Below are positions 8,803-18,699 of a DNA stretch of 64,000 nt, in pieces. The notes beneath the pieces were generated by a model. It had not been told where the DNA came from. It did not search any database and saw nothing but the letters and a program-made list of their open reading frames with translations. The stretch is from JBNGOQ01 sp050589645 (GTDB lineage Bacteria; Bacteroidota; Bacteroidia; Flavobacteriales; Flavobacteriaceae). The translations under genes and the position numbers were made by a program. The stretch is taken from positions 636,479 to 700,478 of the forward strand of contig NZ_JBNGOQ010000004.1 in assembly GCF_050589645.1 (NCBI RefSeq), in the 5' to 3' direction. The stretch's first letter is position 1; every line of letters starts with the position of its first letter.

Positions 8803-8828
8803 TTGTTTTATATAATCTGTTAAATTTA
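8803..8828 (+). promoter_or_regulatory. Candidate alaS promoter
   Basis: TTG (8803-8805), 15 bases, then TAAATTTA (8821-8828), one base off TAnnTTTG. It is 21 bases before ATG 8850, which supports that start over the in-frame upstream ATG at 8754. Confidence 0.4.
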
Positions 8829-8849
8829 TTAAAAGCTTACCTTTTTCGA

Positions 8850-11480
8850 ATGAAATCCCAAGAAATAAGAACCCAATTTCTAGACTTTTTTAAAGAAAAG
8901 AAGCATAAAGTGGTTCCTTCCGCGCCTATGGTCATTAAAGATGATCCCACTTTGATGTTCACCAACGCCGGAATGAACCAGTTTAAGGAGTTCTTTCTTG
9001 GGAATACCAAGGCCACCGAGCTACGGATAACAGATTCCCAAAAGTGCCTTCGGGTAAGTGGAAAGCACAATGATCTGGAAGAGGTGGGGAAAGACACCTA
9101 TCACCATACCATGTTCGAAATGTTGGGCAACTGGAGTTTTGGCGATTATTTCAAGAAAGAGGCCATAGGCTGGGCCTGGGAATTGCTTACTAAGGTCTAT
9201 AAAATTGATAAGGATAGCCTTTATGTCTCCGTTTTCGAAGGAAGCGATGATGCCGATAAGCTACAGATGGATCAGGAGGCCTATAATCTTTGGAAAGCCA
9301 TTGTCCCTGAAGACCGGATCATCATGGGCAATAAGAAGGACAATTTCTGGGAAATGGGCGATCAGGGACCTTGTGGACCCTGTTCGGAAATCCATGTGGA
9401 TATCCGGCCCAAGGAAGAGAAGGCCAAGGTTCCCGGAGCTACCCTGGTCAACAAGGACCACCCTTTGGTGGTAGAGATCTGGAATTTGGTCTTTATGGAG
9501 TACAACCGCAAGGCCAACGGAACGTTGGAATCACTTCCGGCCAAGCATGTGGATACGGGCCTGGGCTTTGAACGCCTCTGCATGGTATTGCAGGGGGTGG
9601 AATCGAACTACGATACCGATCTTTTTACCCCCTTGATCAAGGAAATTGCAGCCATTACAGGAAGCACCTACGGTGTCAGCGATAAGACCAGCCCCCTGAC
9701 CGATGTGGCCTTTAGGGTAGTAGCGGATCATGTGCGGGCCATTGCCTTTTCCATCGCTGATGGGCAGCTGCCCAGCAATACGGGTGCAGGTTATGTGATC
9801 CGGAGGATACTACGGCGTGCCGTCCGATACGGCTACAGCTATTTGGGTATGAACAAACCTTTCATCCATCGTTTGGTAAGGGTGCTCACAGATGTCATGG
9901 GCAAGGCTTTCCCAGAATTAAAGGAACAACGCCAGTTGATCGAGAACGTAATCAAGGAAGAGGAACAGTCGTTCCTCAAAACCTTGGAGAACGGTTTGGT
10001 CTTGTTAAACACCACTATAAAAGATACCGAGGGGAAGGTAGTGGATGGGAAAAAGGCCTTTGAACTGTATGACACCTACGGTTTCCCTATAGACCTTACG
10101 GCCTTGATTTTGGATGAAAAGGGGTATCGCCTTGATGAAACAGGCTTTGAAAAGGCCATGCAGGAGCAGAAGGAGCGATCCAGATCCGCCTCGGAAGTAT
10201 CCAAGGAGGACTGGACGGTACTGGTGCCAGATGTTACCCCTGAATTTGTTGGCTACGACCTCTTGGAGACCGATGTTAAATTGGTAAAATATCGAAAAAT
10301 TATCTCCAAAAAGGAAGGAAAGCAATACCAGTTGGTATTGGACCGTACACCCTTTTATCCAGAAGGAGGCGGTCAGGTAGGGGACAAGGGATATTTGGAG
10401 GTGCCCAATGGGGATGTGGTCTATATCTTGGATACCAAAAAGGAGAACAACGAAATTGTGCACTTTACCAAGAACCTGCCAAAACATTTGGAGGAAACCC
10501 TACACGCTTCTGTTGATGAAAAGCAACGCCAGCGTACAGCTAGCAACCACACGGCTACCCACCTGCTGCACCAAGCACTTCGCGAAATTCTGGGCCCCCA
10601 TGTAGAGCAGAAAGGATCTGCCGTACATTCCAAATATCTACGGTTCGATTTTTCCCATTTTGCCAAACTAACGGACGAAGAGCTAAAGGAGGTGGAAAAC
10701 TTTGTCAACGCCCGTATCGATGGGCGTTTGCCCCTGGAGGAGGATAGGAGCGTATCTATGGAAGATGCCTTAAAGGCCGGGGCCATGGCACTTTTCGGCG
10801 AAAAATATGGGGATACGGTACGTACCATACGTTTTGGGCGATCCATTGAATTATGTGGAGGAACCCATGTACAGAATACAAGCGATATCTGGCATTTTAA
10901 GATTGTCTCTGAAGGGGCAATCGCTGCCGGGATACGCCGGATTGAAGCCATTACTGGCGATTTGGCCAAGGATTTTTACTTTGAGAACAACAGCAAATTG
11001 CAGGAGATCAACGGCCTCCTTAACCATACGAAAGACCCGGCAAACGCCGTTCGTGCGTTGCAGGAAGAGAACACGAAATTGCGAAAACAGCTCGAGCAAT
11101 TGCTCAGGGACAAGGCAAAAAACTTAAAGGGCACGCTATTGAACGAACTAACAGAGATCAATGGAGTGCAATTTTTGGCCAAAAAGGTGGATCTGGATGC
11201 AGCAGGTATCAAGGACCTGTCCTTTGCCATGGGCCAGGAGCGGGAGAACCTATTTCTGTTATTTGGAGCAGAACAACAGGGAAAAGCGATATTAACGTGT
11301 TATATTTCCAAGGCTTTGGCCCAGGAACGAGGTTTGCATGCCGGCACAATCGTACGGGAACTGGGGAGCCATATCAAGGGTGGCGGAGGCGGTCAGCCCT
11401 TTTTTGCCACCGCGGGAGGAAAACATCCGGCCGGTATCCCGGAAGCATTGAACGAGGCAAAGACCTATTTGGACACATAA
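8850..11480 (+). CDS. alaS: Alanyl-tRNA synthetase
   Basis: Charges tRNA-Ala in the cytoplasm. 876 residues from ATG 8850 ([14 protein letters not shown]), the canonical AlaS N terminus. The frame is open from 8754, but those 32 codons are AT-rich leader. The class II catalytic core ([19 protein letters not shown]; motif 3 [17 protein letters not shown]), the editing-domain zinc ligands HTATH and CGGTH, and the C-terminal C-Ala domain with GGGGGQP are all present. Its stop overlaps the next ATG (TAATG). Confidence 0.97.
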   Translation: MKSQEIRTQFLDFFKEKKHKVVPSAPMVIKDDPTLMFTNAGMNQFKEFFLGNTKATELRITDSQKCLRVSGKHNDLEEVGKDTYHHTMFEMLGNWSFGDYFKKEAIGWAWELLTKVYKIDKDSLYVSVFEGSDDADKLQMDQEAYNLWKAIVPEDRIIMGNKKDNFWEMGDQGPCGPCSEIHVDIRPKEEKAKVPGATLVNKDHPLVVEIWNLVFMEYNRKANGTLESLPAKHVDTGLGFERLCMVLQGVESNYDTDLFTPLIKEIAAITGSTYGVSDKTSPLTDVAFRVVADHVRAIAFSIADGQLPSNTGAGYVIRRILRRAVRYGYSYLGMNKPFIHRLVRVLTDVMGKAFPELKEQRQLIENVIKEEEQSFLKTLENGLVLLNTTIKDTEGKVVDGKKAFELYDTYGFPIDLTALILDEKGYRLDETGFEKAMQEQKERSRSASEVSKEDWTVLVPDVTPEFVGYDLLETDVKLVKYRKIISKKEGKQYQLVLDRTPFYPEGGGQVGDKGYLEVPNGDVVYILDTKKENNEIVHFTKNLPKHLEETLHASVDEKQRQRTASNHTATHLLHQALREILGPHVEQKGSAVHSKYLRFDFSHFAKLTDEELKEVENFVNARIDGRLPLEEDRSVSMEDALKAGAMALFGEKYGDTVRTIRFGRSIELCGGTHVQNTSDIWHFKIVSEGAIAAGIRRIEAITGDLAKDFYFENNSKLQEINGLLNHTKDPANAVRALQEENTKLRKQLEQLLRDKAKNLKGTLLNELTEINGVQFLAKKVDLDAAGIKDLSFAMGQERENLFLLFGAEQQGKAILTCYISKALAQERGLHAGTIVRELGSHIKGGGGGQPFFATAGGKHPAGIPEALNEAKTYLDT

Positions 11481-12139
11481 TGGGAAGGTTTAAGCTAGGA
11501 ACGGTCAATTGGAAATACATCGCCGGAGAGGTGCTGTTGATCTTTATTGGCATCAATTTGGCCATATGGTTCAATACTTGGAATACCAATAGGGAAATCG
11601 ATAAAAAGAAAAAGACCGCCCTGCACATGATCCAAAAGGAGATACAGAACAATTTGGAGGACCTTGCCAATGCGGAAAAAAACAACCAACAGATTCCTAA
11701 GTCCATAAAGATCTATGAGGGAATGACTTCCGGGGATGCAGGTGTTATACAGGCTACTCCTCAAACCATCCGAAAATTTCAAGCACAGTTCCCGGGTTTC
11801 TATACCGTTACGGACTCAGTACCTCTTGGGGACAATCGCTTTGCATATACTGGGGGAACCTTTATCAATTTGGAGTTGACCGAGCTGAGCAAAATTGCTT
11901 GGGAAACGGCCAAAGGCACTGCCATAGCCAATGAATTTGCCTATGAGTGCCTTTACGCGCTGGAGGATATGTACAGTCTCCAGGATATGGTACAGCGTGA
12001 AATGGGCAAGGCCTCGGAGGCACTACAGGTGGGCAACATTGAACTTTTGCTCAAGATATTGGAATTTATCAATCAGCTGAATCCGCAGCTGGTAGCCGAT
12101 TACAAGAATATGCTCGCCGGATTGGACGATTGTTATTAA
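11480..12139 (+). CDS. DUF6090-like single-TM protein
   Basis: 219 residues from the ATG that overlaps the alaS stop. The N terminus has the pattern of DUF6090 proteins of Bacteroidota: a short basic start, a TM helix (GEVLLIFIGINLAIWFNTWN), then a charged helical region (residues 35-60) and a soluble helical domain. Function is unknown, and the assignment rests on the TM motif only. The coupling with alaS looks positional rather than functional. An open frame back to 11297 lies inside alaS and is rejected. Confidence 0.78.
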   Translation: MGRFKLGTVNWKYIAGEVLLIFIGINLAIWFNTWNTNREIDKKKKTALHMIQKEIQNNLEDLANAEKNNQQIPKSIKIYEGMTSGDAGVIQATPQTIRKFQAQFPGFYTVTDSVPLGDNRFAYTGGTFINLELTELSKIAWETAKGTAIANEFAYECLYALEDMYSLQDMVQREMGKASEALQVGNIELLLKILEFINQLNPQLVADYKNMLAGLDDCY

Positions 12140-12155
12140 ACCTCGAGCTCCAAAG

Positions 12156-13100
12156 ATGAAATTACAGACCAAAATTCTGCTCAACAGACCGGTCAACCCG
12201 ATTGACTACCATAGTGAAGTACTCCTTTTAGGCTCTTGTTTTGTGGAGAATATGGGCGCCAAATTGAATTATTTTAAGTTCAAAACCGAACAAAACCCCT
12301 TTGGAATCTTGTTTCACCCAAAGGCCATTGAAAAGCTCATAGCGGATGCTGTCCTGGAAAAAAGTTACACGGAAAGCGATATCTTCTTTCATCAGGAACG
12401 ATGGCATTGTTTTAATGCCCATTCCGATTTGAGCAATGTTTCCAGGGAGGCCTTATTGAACAGATTAAACACCGCCCTCACCACCACCCGGGAGTACCTG
12501 CAGCAGGCTTCCCATATCATCATTACGTTGGGAACGGCCTGGGCCTATCGCCTTCTGGATTCTGGGGATCTGGTGGCCAACTGCCATAAGGTTTCCCAGA
12601 AATCCTTTGCAAAAGAACTCCTTTCCATACCCGCTATTGTTGAAAGTTTGGAAAAAAGCAGGGCGCTTATTTTGGGAATCAACCCAAAGGCCACGATTCT
12701 TTACACCGTGTCCCCTGTACGACATCTTAAGGATGGCTTTGTGGAAAACCAACAGAGCAAGGCCCATCTGATTGCGGCCATTGGCCAAGTACGGTCAACG
12801 AGGGAGGAGTATTTTCCTTCTTATGAGCTTATGATGGACGAACTGCGCGATTACCGTTTTTATGAAGCCGACATGGTCCACCCCAATGCACTGGCCATTG
12901 CTTATATCTGGGAAAAATTCAGGTCGGTTTGGATTGCGGAAAGTGCCTATCAAACAATGGACCAAATTGAAGAGATACAAAAAGGGTTGGGACACCGGCC
13001 GTTCCATCCCGATTCCGAACAGCACAAGCGGTTTTTGACATCGCTCCAGGATAAAATTACGTATCTTAAGAAGGGATATCCCTATATAAAATTCGATTGA
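12156..13100 (+). CDS. GSCFA domain protein
   Basis: 314 residues. The family-defining motif appears as LLLGSCFVENMG (residues 24-35), followed by NPFGILFHP. GSCFA proteins are SGNH-hydrolase-like in fold and are thought to be hydrolases, but no substrate is established. A downstream HPNALAIAYIW resembles the D-x-x-H block (DMVHPN) that would supply the catalytic Asp/His. No signal peptide. It sits in a compact run of conserved genes behind alaS. Confidence 0.9.
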   Translation: MKLQTKILLNRPVNPIDYHSEVLLLGSCFVENMGAKLNYFKFKTEQNPFGILFHPKAIEKLIADAVLEKSYTESDIFFHQERWHCFNAHSDLSNVSREALLNRLNTALTTTREYLQQASHIIITLGTAWAYRLLDSGDLVANCHKVSQKSFAKELLSIPAIVESLEKSRALILGINPKATILYTVSPVRHLKDGFVENQQSKAHLIAAIGQVRSTREEYFPSYELMMDELRDYRFYEADMVHPNALAIAYIWEKFRSVWIAESAYQTMDQIEEIQKGLGHRPFHPDSEQHKRFLTSLQDKITYLKKGYPYIKFD

Positions 13101-13110
13101 TATACAAGGT

Positions 13111-13758
13111 ATGAGGAAAGTATTGGTGGGTATGGTGGTTGCGCTGGCGGGGGTCCTGATTTTCCGCTCCTGCGCAAATGACAAACGGGACAAGGAAATA
13201 TTGGTAGAGAACACCATGCTTATTCAACAAGAGATAACAAAGGTGTCCAAATTGATCGTGACCGAAGGCCATTTTGCAGAAGTATACAATTACAGGGATT
13301 CCCAAGAGTTATTTGGTTCAATGATACGGGCAAATAAGAAGGCTTTGGTAGTAGTAAATGCCGAAGTTACCGTGGCCTACGATTTGGGCAAGATCGGGTT
13401 CCATGTAGATGAAGCCCACAAAACCCTTAACATTCTTGAAATTCCAGAGCCGGAAGTAAAGATCAATCCCGATTTTGAATACTACGACCTTACTTCTGAC
13501 TACTTTAATCAGTTCAGCGCAGAGGATCACAATAAAATAAAAGATAATATAAACGCTTCCTTATCTAGAAAGATCGAGGCTTCGTCCCTGAAAACAAACG
13601 CGGAAAACCGTTTGTTGAGCGAACTTGCCAAGTTTTATGTCCTTACCAGTTCCATGGGGTGGACCTTGACCTATAAGGAAAATCCCATTTCCGATCTTGA
13701 TGACTTAAAACTAACGAACCGCAAGCTCATCGACCAGGGTCACACCATAATCGATTAA
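13111..13758 (+). CDS. DUF4230 protein, membrane-anchored
   Basis: 215 residues: one N-terminal membrane segment (residues 4-20, MVVALAGVLIFRSCA) and a DUF4230 domain (about 40-200). There is a Cys at residue 22, but the context is not a clean lipobox. The role is unknown. The last 48 bases overlap the 3' end of the convergent aromatic amino acid hydroxylase gene. Confidence 0.85.
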   Translation: MRKVLVGMVVALAGVLIFRSCANDKRDKEILVENTMLIQQEITKVSKLIVTEGHFAEVYNYRDSQELFGSMIRANKKALVVVNAEVTVAYDLGKIGFHVDEAHKTLNILEIPEPEVKINPDFEYYDLTSDYFNQFSAEDHNKIKDNINASLSRKIEASSLKTNAENRLLSELAKFYVLTSSMGWTLTYKENPISDLDDLKLTNRKLIDQGHTIID

Positions 13759-15474
13759 AGGCCCTAGTTGGGGATTGTTTTGTTTTATAACTTCCAAATG
13801 GGCAGCAAGGGAAGCACTAAGGTTTTCTTCGTTGCCTGTCTTGGTCAATTCGTACAGCTCTACAGCGAGGAGCCAATCGTTGGGATGATGTTCCCGTAAG
13901 CTTTTAAATAATGCCCTGACTTCATCCCAATCCATTTCAGCGCTGCTGCGCATGTCCCGTACCTGTTGATAGAGCTGCTCCAACGCCAATGTCCTTGAGT
14001 CTTTCTTGACTTTTACCGTTTTGGTTTTTGAAACCTGATGGAGGTCATCAAAGGACCTAAAGTCTGCCGATCCGGCGTAGGCCGAAATTACGGAGGAACC
14101 TATGGCCAGGTCAAACGTACCGTATTCCGGTTTAAACAGCACCTCATCTTTATAGGTCACAGTGCAATCCTCAAATTGGATCAGGATCAGTTTCCCGTTC
14201 ACGTTCCGTATGCCGGTAATGTTCAATCCTTCTACGGTAATACCGCTTTCATATTCAAAGGAAATGCGCTTGCCGTCGTAGAAATTATAGGCCTTTAGAT
14301 CCCGCGGACCCATATTTTCGATGGCCAGGTTAATGCCCTTCAATTTCCCGATAGGCGAACTAAACCCATGGGCATGAGCGGCTATACCATGGCCTATAAG
14401 TTCCTTTTCCCTGTTGGCCAGAGCCGTAGGTCCCTCGGTTTTGAAGAAAACGACCTGGTTGTCCTCGTCCGTGATCATTTGGGTAAAGACACCTGAAATT
14501 TGTAGGCCCGTATTCAATTCTATGGTGCCCAATTTCTTGGAATCGATTAATTTCTGCAGCCCCCTAAAGCCGCCTTTGCGCAGGGCCAGGCCGTTGGAAA
14601 ATTCCTCCAATACCTCCATCAAATAAGCAAAATCCGGAGTTACATAAAGTTGGGGCTGAGGTTTGGTGATGTCGAATTCCTGCTGGGCCGCTGCCACGGT
14701 GTAGGGTATCTTTTGCACTTCATCGGTTAAACACCACTGGCTCTCCCCTATGGAAGATAGTAAACCTGCTCCATAGATTTTTGGGCGCTCCAATGGGCCT
14801 ATCAACCCGTACTCTACCGTCCACCAGTGTAAGTTTCTAATTTGGGCCATTTCCGAAAGCGGCACTTTTTTGTTTTGGAGCGTGTTTACTTCCTGCTCCG
14901 CTGCTTCAATAGCCTTAGGGGTAGCGTTTGGCGCTTCTTTAAGAATGGATAGTTTGCGAACCGCTTCGTAGACCTCGTTGTCATGTGAGGACAATATTGC
15001 CTTTGCCCCAATTTCCCCAAATCTTCTCAGGTATTCGGCATAATCGGGATTGGCAATAATAGGGGCATGACCAGCCGCTTCGTGAATGATATCAGGGGCC
15101 GGGGTATAGGTAATATGCTCCAACTGCCGAATATCCGAAGCAATGACGAGCACTTTATAGGCTTGGAACTCCATAAAGGCATTAGGTGGGATAAAACCAT
15201 CTACGGCAACAGCGGCCCAACCGATTTCCTTTAGTATACGGTTCATACCGTACATGCTGGGAATGTTGTCTATGGTAATCCCCGACTTTTGTAAGCCCTC
15301 TCGGTACGATTCATGGGCCACACTGCTCAAATAGGAGACATTTTTGCGCATCACATAGCGCCATACCGCCTGATCTATTGGAGAATAATCTTCATAATCC
15401 TGGGGTTTAATGAATTGTTTAAGATGAAGAGGGAGCCTGTCCAGTAGTGGATTTGACTCAATTGCTATGCCCAT
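13711..15474 (-). CDS. Biopterin-dependent aromatic amino acid (phenylalanine) hydroxylase with C-terminal extension
   Basis: Likely hydroxylates phenylalanine to tyrosine with tetrahydropterin, non-haem iron and oxygen. Residues 1 to about 330 form the catalytic domain. Iron ligands are seen in PDIIHEAAGHAPIIANPDY (the two His) and in WWTVEYGLIG (the Glu). About 250 further residues form an extension seen in Bacteroidota homologues, with no known function. Start 15474 (MGIAIESNPLL) is chosen because a -7 box at 15507-15514 would place transcription initiation near 15500, downstream of the alternative ATG 15504. The much longer open frame to 15858 is antisense to the TetR gene. Confidence 0.9.
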   Translation of the reverse strand: MGIAIESNPLLDRLPLHLKQFIKPQDYEDYSPIDQAVWRYVMRKNVSYLSSVAHESYREGLQKSGITIDNIPSMYGMNRILKEIGWAAVAVDGFIPPNAFMEFQAYKVLVIASDIRQLEHITYTPAPDIIHEAAGHAPIIANPDYAEYLRRFGEIGAKAILSSHDNEVYEAVRKLSILKEAPNATPKAIEAAEQEVNTLQNKKVPLSEMAQIRNLHWWTVEYGLIGPLERPKIYGAGLLSSIGESQWCLTDEVQKIPYTVAAAQQEFDITKPQPQLYVTPDFAYLMEVLEEFSNGLALRKGGFRGLQKLIDSKKLGTIELNTGLQISGVFTQMITDEDNQVVFFKTEGPTALANREKELIGHGIAAHAHGFSSPIGKLKGINLAIENMGPRDLKAYNFYDGKRISFEYESGITVEGLNITGIRNVNGKLILIQFEDCTVTYKDEVLFKPEYGTFDLAIGSSVISAYAGSADFRSFDDLHQVSKTKTVKVKKDSRTLALEQLYQQVRDMRSSAEMDWDEVRALFKSLREHHPNDWLLAVELYELTKTGNEENLSASLAAHLEVIKQNNPQLGPLIDYGVTLVDELAVR

Positions 15475-15506
15475 GGAACCTTGCCGTTTTGATCTAAGAG
15501 ACATCA

Positions 15507-15514
15507 CAAAGCTA
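15507..15514 (-). promoter_or_regulatory. Candidate -7 box for the hydroxylase gene
   Basis: Minus strand TAGCTTTG matches TAnnTTTG, 33 bases before ATG 15474. No TTG at -33. It faces the regulator's promoter in the same 117-bp spacer, so both may be controlled together. Confidence 0.4.
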
Positions 15515-15539
15515 TGAATTAATCGGGATGTGATGAGCG

Positions 15540-15572
15540 TTGGCCACGGTATTATTTTATCCACTAAATTTG
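15540..15572 (+). promoter_or_regulatory. Promoter of the TetR regulator gene
   Basis: TTG (15540-15542), 22 bases, then TAAATTTG (15565-15572), a good Bacteroidota promoter. The palindrome ATAGCGCTAT (15581-15590) lies between it and the ATG and overlaps the expected start of transcription, so it could be an operator. Confidence 0.6.
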
Positions 15573-15591
15573 GGAACACTATAGCGCTATT

Positions 15592-16161
15592 ATGAGAGCA
15601 GAAACCAGAAAGGACGAAATTGTAAAAACTTCGGCAAAACTCTTTAAGGAAAAAGGATACAGTGCGGTAACCATGCGGGACATAGCCAAGGCCATGGGCA
15701 TCAAGGCAGCGAGTCTGTACAACCATATCAGTTCCAAGCAAGATATCCTTATTGCCATCATCATTGCCCTGGCCGAGGAATTTACGGCGGGCATGGGAAC
15801 CATCAAGAAGGCCAAGGCGAACAGCTTGGAAAAATTGGAGCAAATTGTGGCCCTGCATGTGGATATTACCAGTAGAAATACTGATGGCATGGCTTCATTA
15901 AACAATGATTGGATGCACCTAGAAGAACAGCAGCAGTACTATTTAAAACTACGGCTCGACTATGAAGATGATTTTAGAAATGTCATTCAGGAGGGAATCA
16001 AAAATAAAGAGATTATAGAAGCCAATGCAGAAATCATGCTGTTTTCCATGTTGTCTACCCTGCGCTCCCTATATCTGTGGATACCCAAGAAGGAAGATTT
16101 GGAAGCTGAAAAACTGGGGACAGAACTGAGCAAGGTGTTGATAAATGGAATTAACCCCTAA
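15592..16161 (+). CDS. TetR/AcrR family regulator (PaaR-like)
   Basis: 189 residues. N-terminal TetR HTH: RDIAKAMGIKAASLYNH at residues 28-44, preceded by the usual KLFKEKGY helix. The C-terminal ligand domain would bind an acyl-CoA if it acts like PaaR of other phenylacetate clusters. It lies 69 bases upstream of paaE, same strand. A perfect 20-bp palindrome sits in that gap, with a relative in front of the E2 gene; both fit the PaaR-type pattern CNAACRNNYGTTNG (the second has one change). I infer a repressor released by phenylacetyl-CoA. Confidence 0.88.
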   Translation: MRAETRKDEIVKTSAKLFKEKGYSAVTMRDIAKAMGIKAASLYNHISSKQDILIAIIIALAEEFTAGMGTIKKAKANSLEKLEQIVALHVDITSRNTDGMASLNNDWMHLEEQQQYYLKLRLDYEDDFRNVIQEGIKNKEIIEANAEIMLFSMLSTLRSLYLWIPKKEDLEAEKLGTELSKVLINGINP

Positions 16162-16180
16162 TTTTTTGTAATTTATTTCG

Positions 16181-16188
16181 TAAATTTG
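16181..16188 (+). promoter_or_regulatory. Candidate -7 box of the paa operon
   Basis: TAAATTTG matches TAnnTTTG and lies 42 bases before the paaE ATG. Transcription would start at about 16195, the first base of the palindrome. The upstream TTG (16166-16168) is closer than usual (12 bases). Confidence 0.5.
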
Positions 16189-16194
16189 CTACTG

Positions 16195-16214
16195 AAACTA
16201 ACAATTGTTAGTTT
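16195..16214. promoter_or_regulatory. PaaR-like operator in front of paaE
   Basis: AAACTAACAATTGTTAGTTT is a perfect 20-bp palindrome immediately after the -7 box. Its core CTAACAATTGTTAG fits the CNAAC...GTTNG operator form known for TetR-type PaaR. A bound dimer would cover the transcription start. Confidence 0.7.
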
Positions 16215-16230
16215 GAAGATTGTAAGCAAA

Positions 16231-17304
16231 ATGGCAAATTTTCATCAGGTAAAAATTGCGGATATTTATAAGGAAACCAAGGACTGTTCCGTGATTACAC
16301 TGGATATTCCGGAGCATCTCAAGGATGCCTTTGCATTTAAACAGGGACAACACCTCACACTGCGAAAGACCATCGACGGTGAAGACGTGCGCCGCTCCTA
16401 TTCCCTCTGCTCAAGTCCCCTGGAGGGTCAATGGCGGGTTGCGGTCAAACAAATACCTGGAGGCGTGTTTTCTACCTATGCCAATACGGAGTTGGATGCA
16501 GGTGACGCCCTGGAAATTATGGAACCCACCGGACACTTTTATGTGGATATAGAGCCCAAAAGGGCAAGGAACCATATCGCCTTTGCCGCAGGAAGCGGCA
16601 TTACGCCCATTCTTTCGATAATAAGGACGCACTTGTTACAAGAGCCCCATAGTACGTTCAAATTGTTTTACCTTAACCGAACGGTGCAGTCCATAGTCTT
16701 TAAGGAAGAGATAGAACAGCTAAAAAACCATTTTTTTGGAAGGTTCGAAATTTTTTATTTCCTGACCAAGGAGCAAAGGGACATCCCGTTTTTTAACGGG
16801 CGCTTTACGTCTGAAAAGCTACAGACCTTAACGAAGACTTTTATCGATGTGCCGGATACCGATACCTGTTTTATCTGTGGGCCCCAAGAGATGATTTTTT
16901 TGATCCGCGACGAGTTGACCGCTGCGGGTATGCCCGAAGATAGGATACATTACGAGTTGTTTTTCTCCGGGGACAGTCCGGACAAGGATCGGCATATTGC
17001 CGAAATATTGGAACATAAGGCCGAAGGTACCGAAGTGACCGTTATTGACGGCGGAAAGGAATTCCATTTTACCATGGATGACACCCATGATACCGTCCTG
17101 GATAGTGCACTTGCCGCCGGTGCCGATCTGCCTTTTGCCTGCAAGGGAGGAGTGTGTAGTACCTGCAAATGTAAACTTGTAGAAGGGTCCGTGGAAATGA
17201 AGGTCAATTACGCTTTGGAGGAAGATGAGGTAAAGAAAAATTTTATTTTGGGGTGCCAGGCCGTCCCGACCACCAAAAAGCTAATTGTGGATTTTGATGT
17301 TTAG
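16231..17304 (+). CDS. paaE: Phenylacetyl-CoA epoxidase reductase subunit PaaE
   Basis: 357 residues; passes electrons from NAD(P)H to the PaaABC oxygenase. FAD-binding RRSYSLCSS (near residue 55), nucleotide-binding GSGITPILSII, and a C-terminal 2Fe-2S domain with CKGGVCSTCKCK and a fourth Cys in LGCQA. ATG 16231 is chosen; the frame extends to a TTG at 16186, which lies within the promoter and operator. It opens the catabolic operon, whereas E. coli has paaE fifth. Confidence 0.95.
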   Translation: MANFHQVKIADIYKETKDCSVITLDIPEHLKDAFAFKQGQHLTLRKTIDGEDVRRSYSLCSSPLEGQWRVAVKQIPGGVFSTYANTELDAGDALEIMEPTGHFYVDIEPKRARNHIAFAAGSGITPILSIIRTHLLQEPHSTFKLFYLNRTVQSIVFKEEIEQLKNHFFGRFEIFYFLTKEQRDIPFFNGRFTSEKLQTLTKTFIDVPDTDTCFICGPQEMIFLIRDELTAAGMPEDRIHYELFFSGDSPDKDRHIAEILEHKAEGTEVTVIDGGKEFHFTMDDTHDTVLDSALAAGADLPFACKGGVCSTCKCKLVEGSVEMKVNYALEEDEVKKNFILGCQAVPTTKKLIVDFDV

Positions 17305-17359
17305 TAGAATGATAAGGCCTGGTGATTACCATAAACCGAATTTTGTATAACCATATAGT

Positions 17360-18316
17360 ATGAGTGAAGCGCAGATAAAGGATTTGGAAGCACAGTTTGA
17401 AGCACGCATAGCGCGCGATGAAAAAATTGAACCCAAGGATTGGATGCCCGAAAAGTATCGAAAGACGCACATTCGGCAAATATCACAGCACGCACATTCC
17501 GAAATTGTGGGCATGTTGCCCGAAGGCAATTGGATTACCCGTGCACCTTCCCTTAGACGCAAGGTAGCCCTTTTGGCCAAGGTACAGGATGAGGCCGGTC
17601 ATGGCCTATACCTGTACAGTGCTTGCGAGACCTTGGGAATTTCACGTGAGGAGCTCTATGAACAACTGCATACCGGCAAGGCAAAATACTCCAGTATTTT
17701 TAATTATCCTACCGTTACCTGGGCCGATATCGGCGCCATAGGTTGGTTGGTAGATGGCGCGGCCATTATCAATCAAGTGCCTTTGTGCAATACCTCTTAC
17801 GGACCATACGCCAGGGCCATGGTACGGGTATGTAAGGAAGAAAGTTTTCACCAGCGCCAAGGTTTTGAAATTATGATGAAATTGGCACAGGGGTCACCGG
17901 ATCAAAAAGAAATGGCGCAGGACGCGTTGAACCGCTGGTGGTGGCCATCCCTGATGATGTTTGGGCCAACCGATGCGGAATCGGTCCACACGGAACAGTC
18001 CATGAAATGGAAGCTTAAGCGCAAGACCAATGATGAGCTGCGTCAACAATTTATAGATCAGACCGTACCTCAGGCCGAACTGATCGGCTTGACCGTTCCC
18101 GACCCCGATTTAAAATGGAATGAAGAGGGAGGACACTATGATTTTGGAAAAATCGATTGGGATGAGTTTTGGCAGGTGGTAAAAGGACATGGACCCTGTA
18201 ACAGGGAGCGCATGAATGCCCGGGTTGGGGCCTGGGAACGCGGACAATGGGTCCGGGATGCCGCCATGGCCCATGCAGAGAAAAAACAAAGTAGAAAAAC
18301 AAAAAAAGTAGGATAA
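17360..18316 (+). CDS. paaA: 1,2-phenylacetyl-CoA epoxidase catalytic subunit PaaA
   Basis: 318 residues. Di-iron oxygenase subunit that epoxidises the ring of phenylacetyl-CoA. Ferritin-like diiron ligand motifs are visible as E-x-x-H pairs: [15 protein letters not shown] (near residue 78) and [12 protein letters not shown] (near residue 157). Length and the N-terminal [13 protein letters not shown] match PaaA. It lies 55 bases after paaE and 57 before paaB. The Lys-rich C-terminal tail is a small local extension. Confidence 0.97.
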   Translation: MSEAQIKDLEAQFEARIARDEKIEPKDWMPEKYRKTHIRQISQHAHSEIVGMLPEGNWITRAPSLRRKVALLAKVQDEAGHGLYLYSACETLGISREELYEQLHTGKAKYSSIFNYPTVTWADIGAIGWLVDGAAIINQVPLCNTSYGPYARAMVRVCKEESFHQRQGFEIMMKLAQGSPDQKEMAQDALNRWWWPSLMMFGPTDAESVHTEQSMKWKLKRKTNDELRQQFIDQTVPQAELIGLTVPDPDLKWNEEGGHYDFGKIDWDEFWQVVKGHGPCNRERMNARVGAWERGQWVRDAAMAHAEKKQSRKTKKVG

Positions 18317-18373
18317 ACAAGGCCTTGCACACATCCGTTCTTCAAGACAGGTGAACGCAAGGGAGAAAACGTT

Positions 18374-18658
18374 ATGAAGAAAAATTGGCCACTTTGGGAA
18401 ATATTTGTACGTAGCAAAAATGGATTGGAGCATCGCCACTTTGGCAGTCTGCATGCCGCAGATGCGGAAATGGCATTGGAAAACGCCCGCGATGTCTATA
18501 CCCGTCGAAATGAAGGGGTAAGCATTTGGGTAGTGGAATCCAAACATATTACGGCATCCAATCCGGATAACAATGGAGAGCTGTTTGAACCGGCTCAGGA
18601 CAAAGTATATCGTCATCCAACATTTTATAATTTACCCGATGAGGTAAAACACATGTAA
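18374..18658 (+). CDS. paaB: 1,2-phenylacetyl-CoA epoxidase subunit PaaB
   Basis: 94 residues, the usual PaaB size. Begins KKNWPLWEIFVRSKNGLEHR (residues 2-21), the conserved PaaB start, followed by HFGSLHAADAEMALENARD. PaaB bridges PaaAC heterodimers in the epoxidase complex and has no catalytic residues of its own. Confidence 0.96.
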   Translation: MKKNWPLWEIFVRSKNGLEHRHFGSLHAADAEMALENARDVYTRRNEGVSIWVVESKHITASNPDNNGELFEPAQDKVYRHPTFYNLPDEVKHM

Positions 18659-18699
18659 TTGGACTTGAAACCAAAACATCTCATTATTGAAATCGTAGT

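Noticed and set aside
8754..8849. Extended start for alaS
   Set aside because: Overlaps the promoter elements and adds residues not found in AlaS.
11297..11479. Extended start for the DUF6090-like gene
   Set aside because: The region encodes the C-terminal part of AlaS in another frame; the TAATG start fits better.
15475..15858. N-terminal extension of the hydroxylase open frame
   Set aside because: It is antisense to the TetR gene and lies upstream of a good promoter box; the family begins at about 15474.
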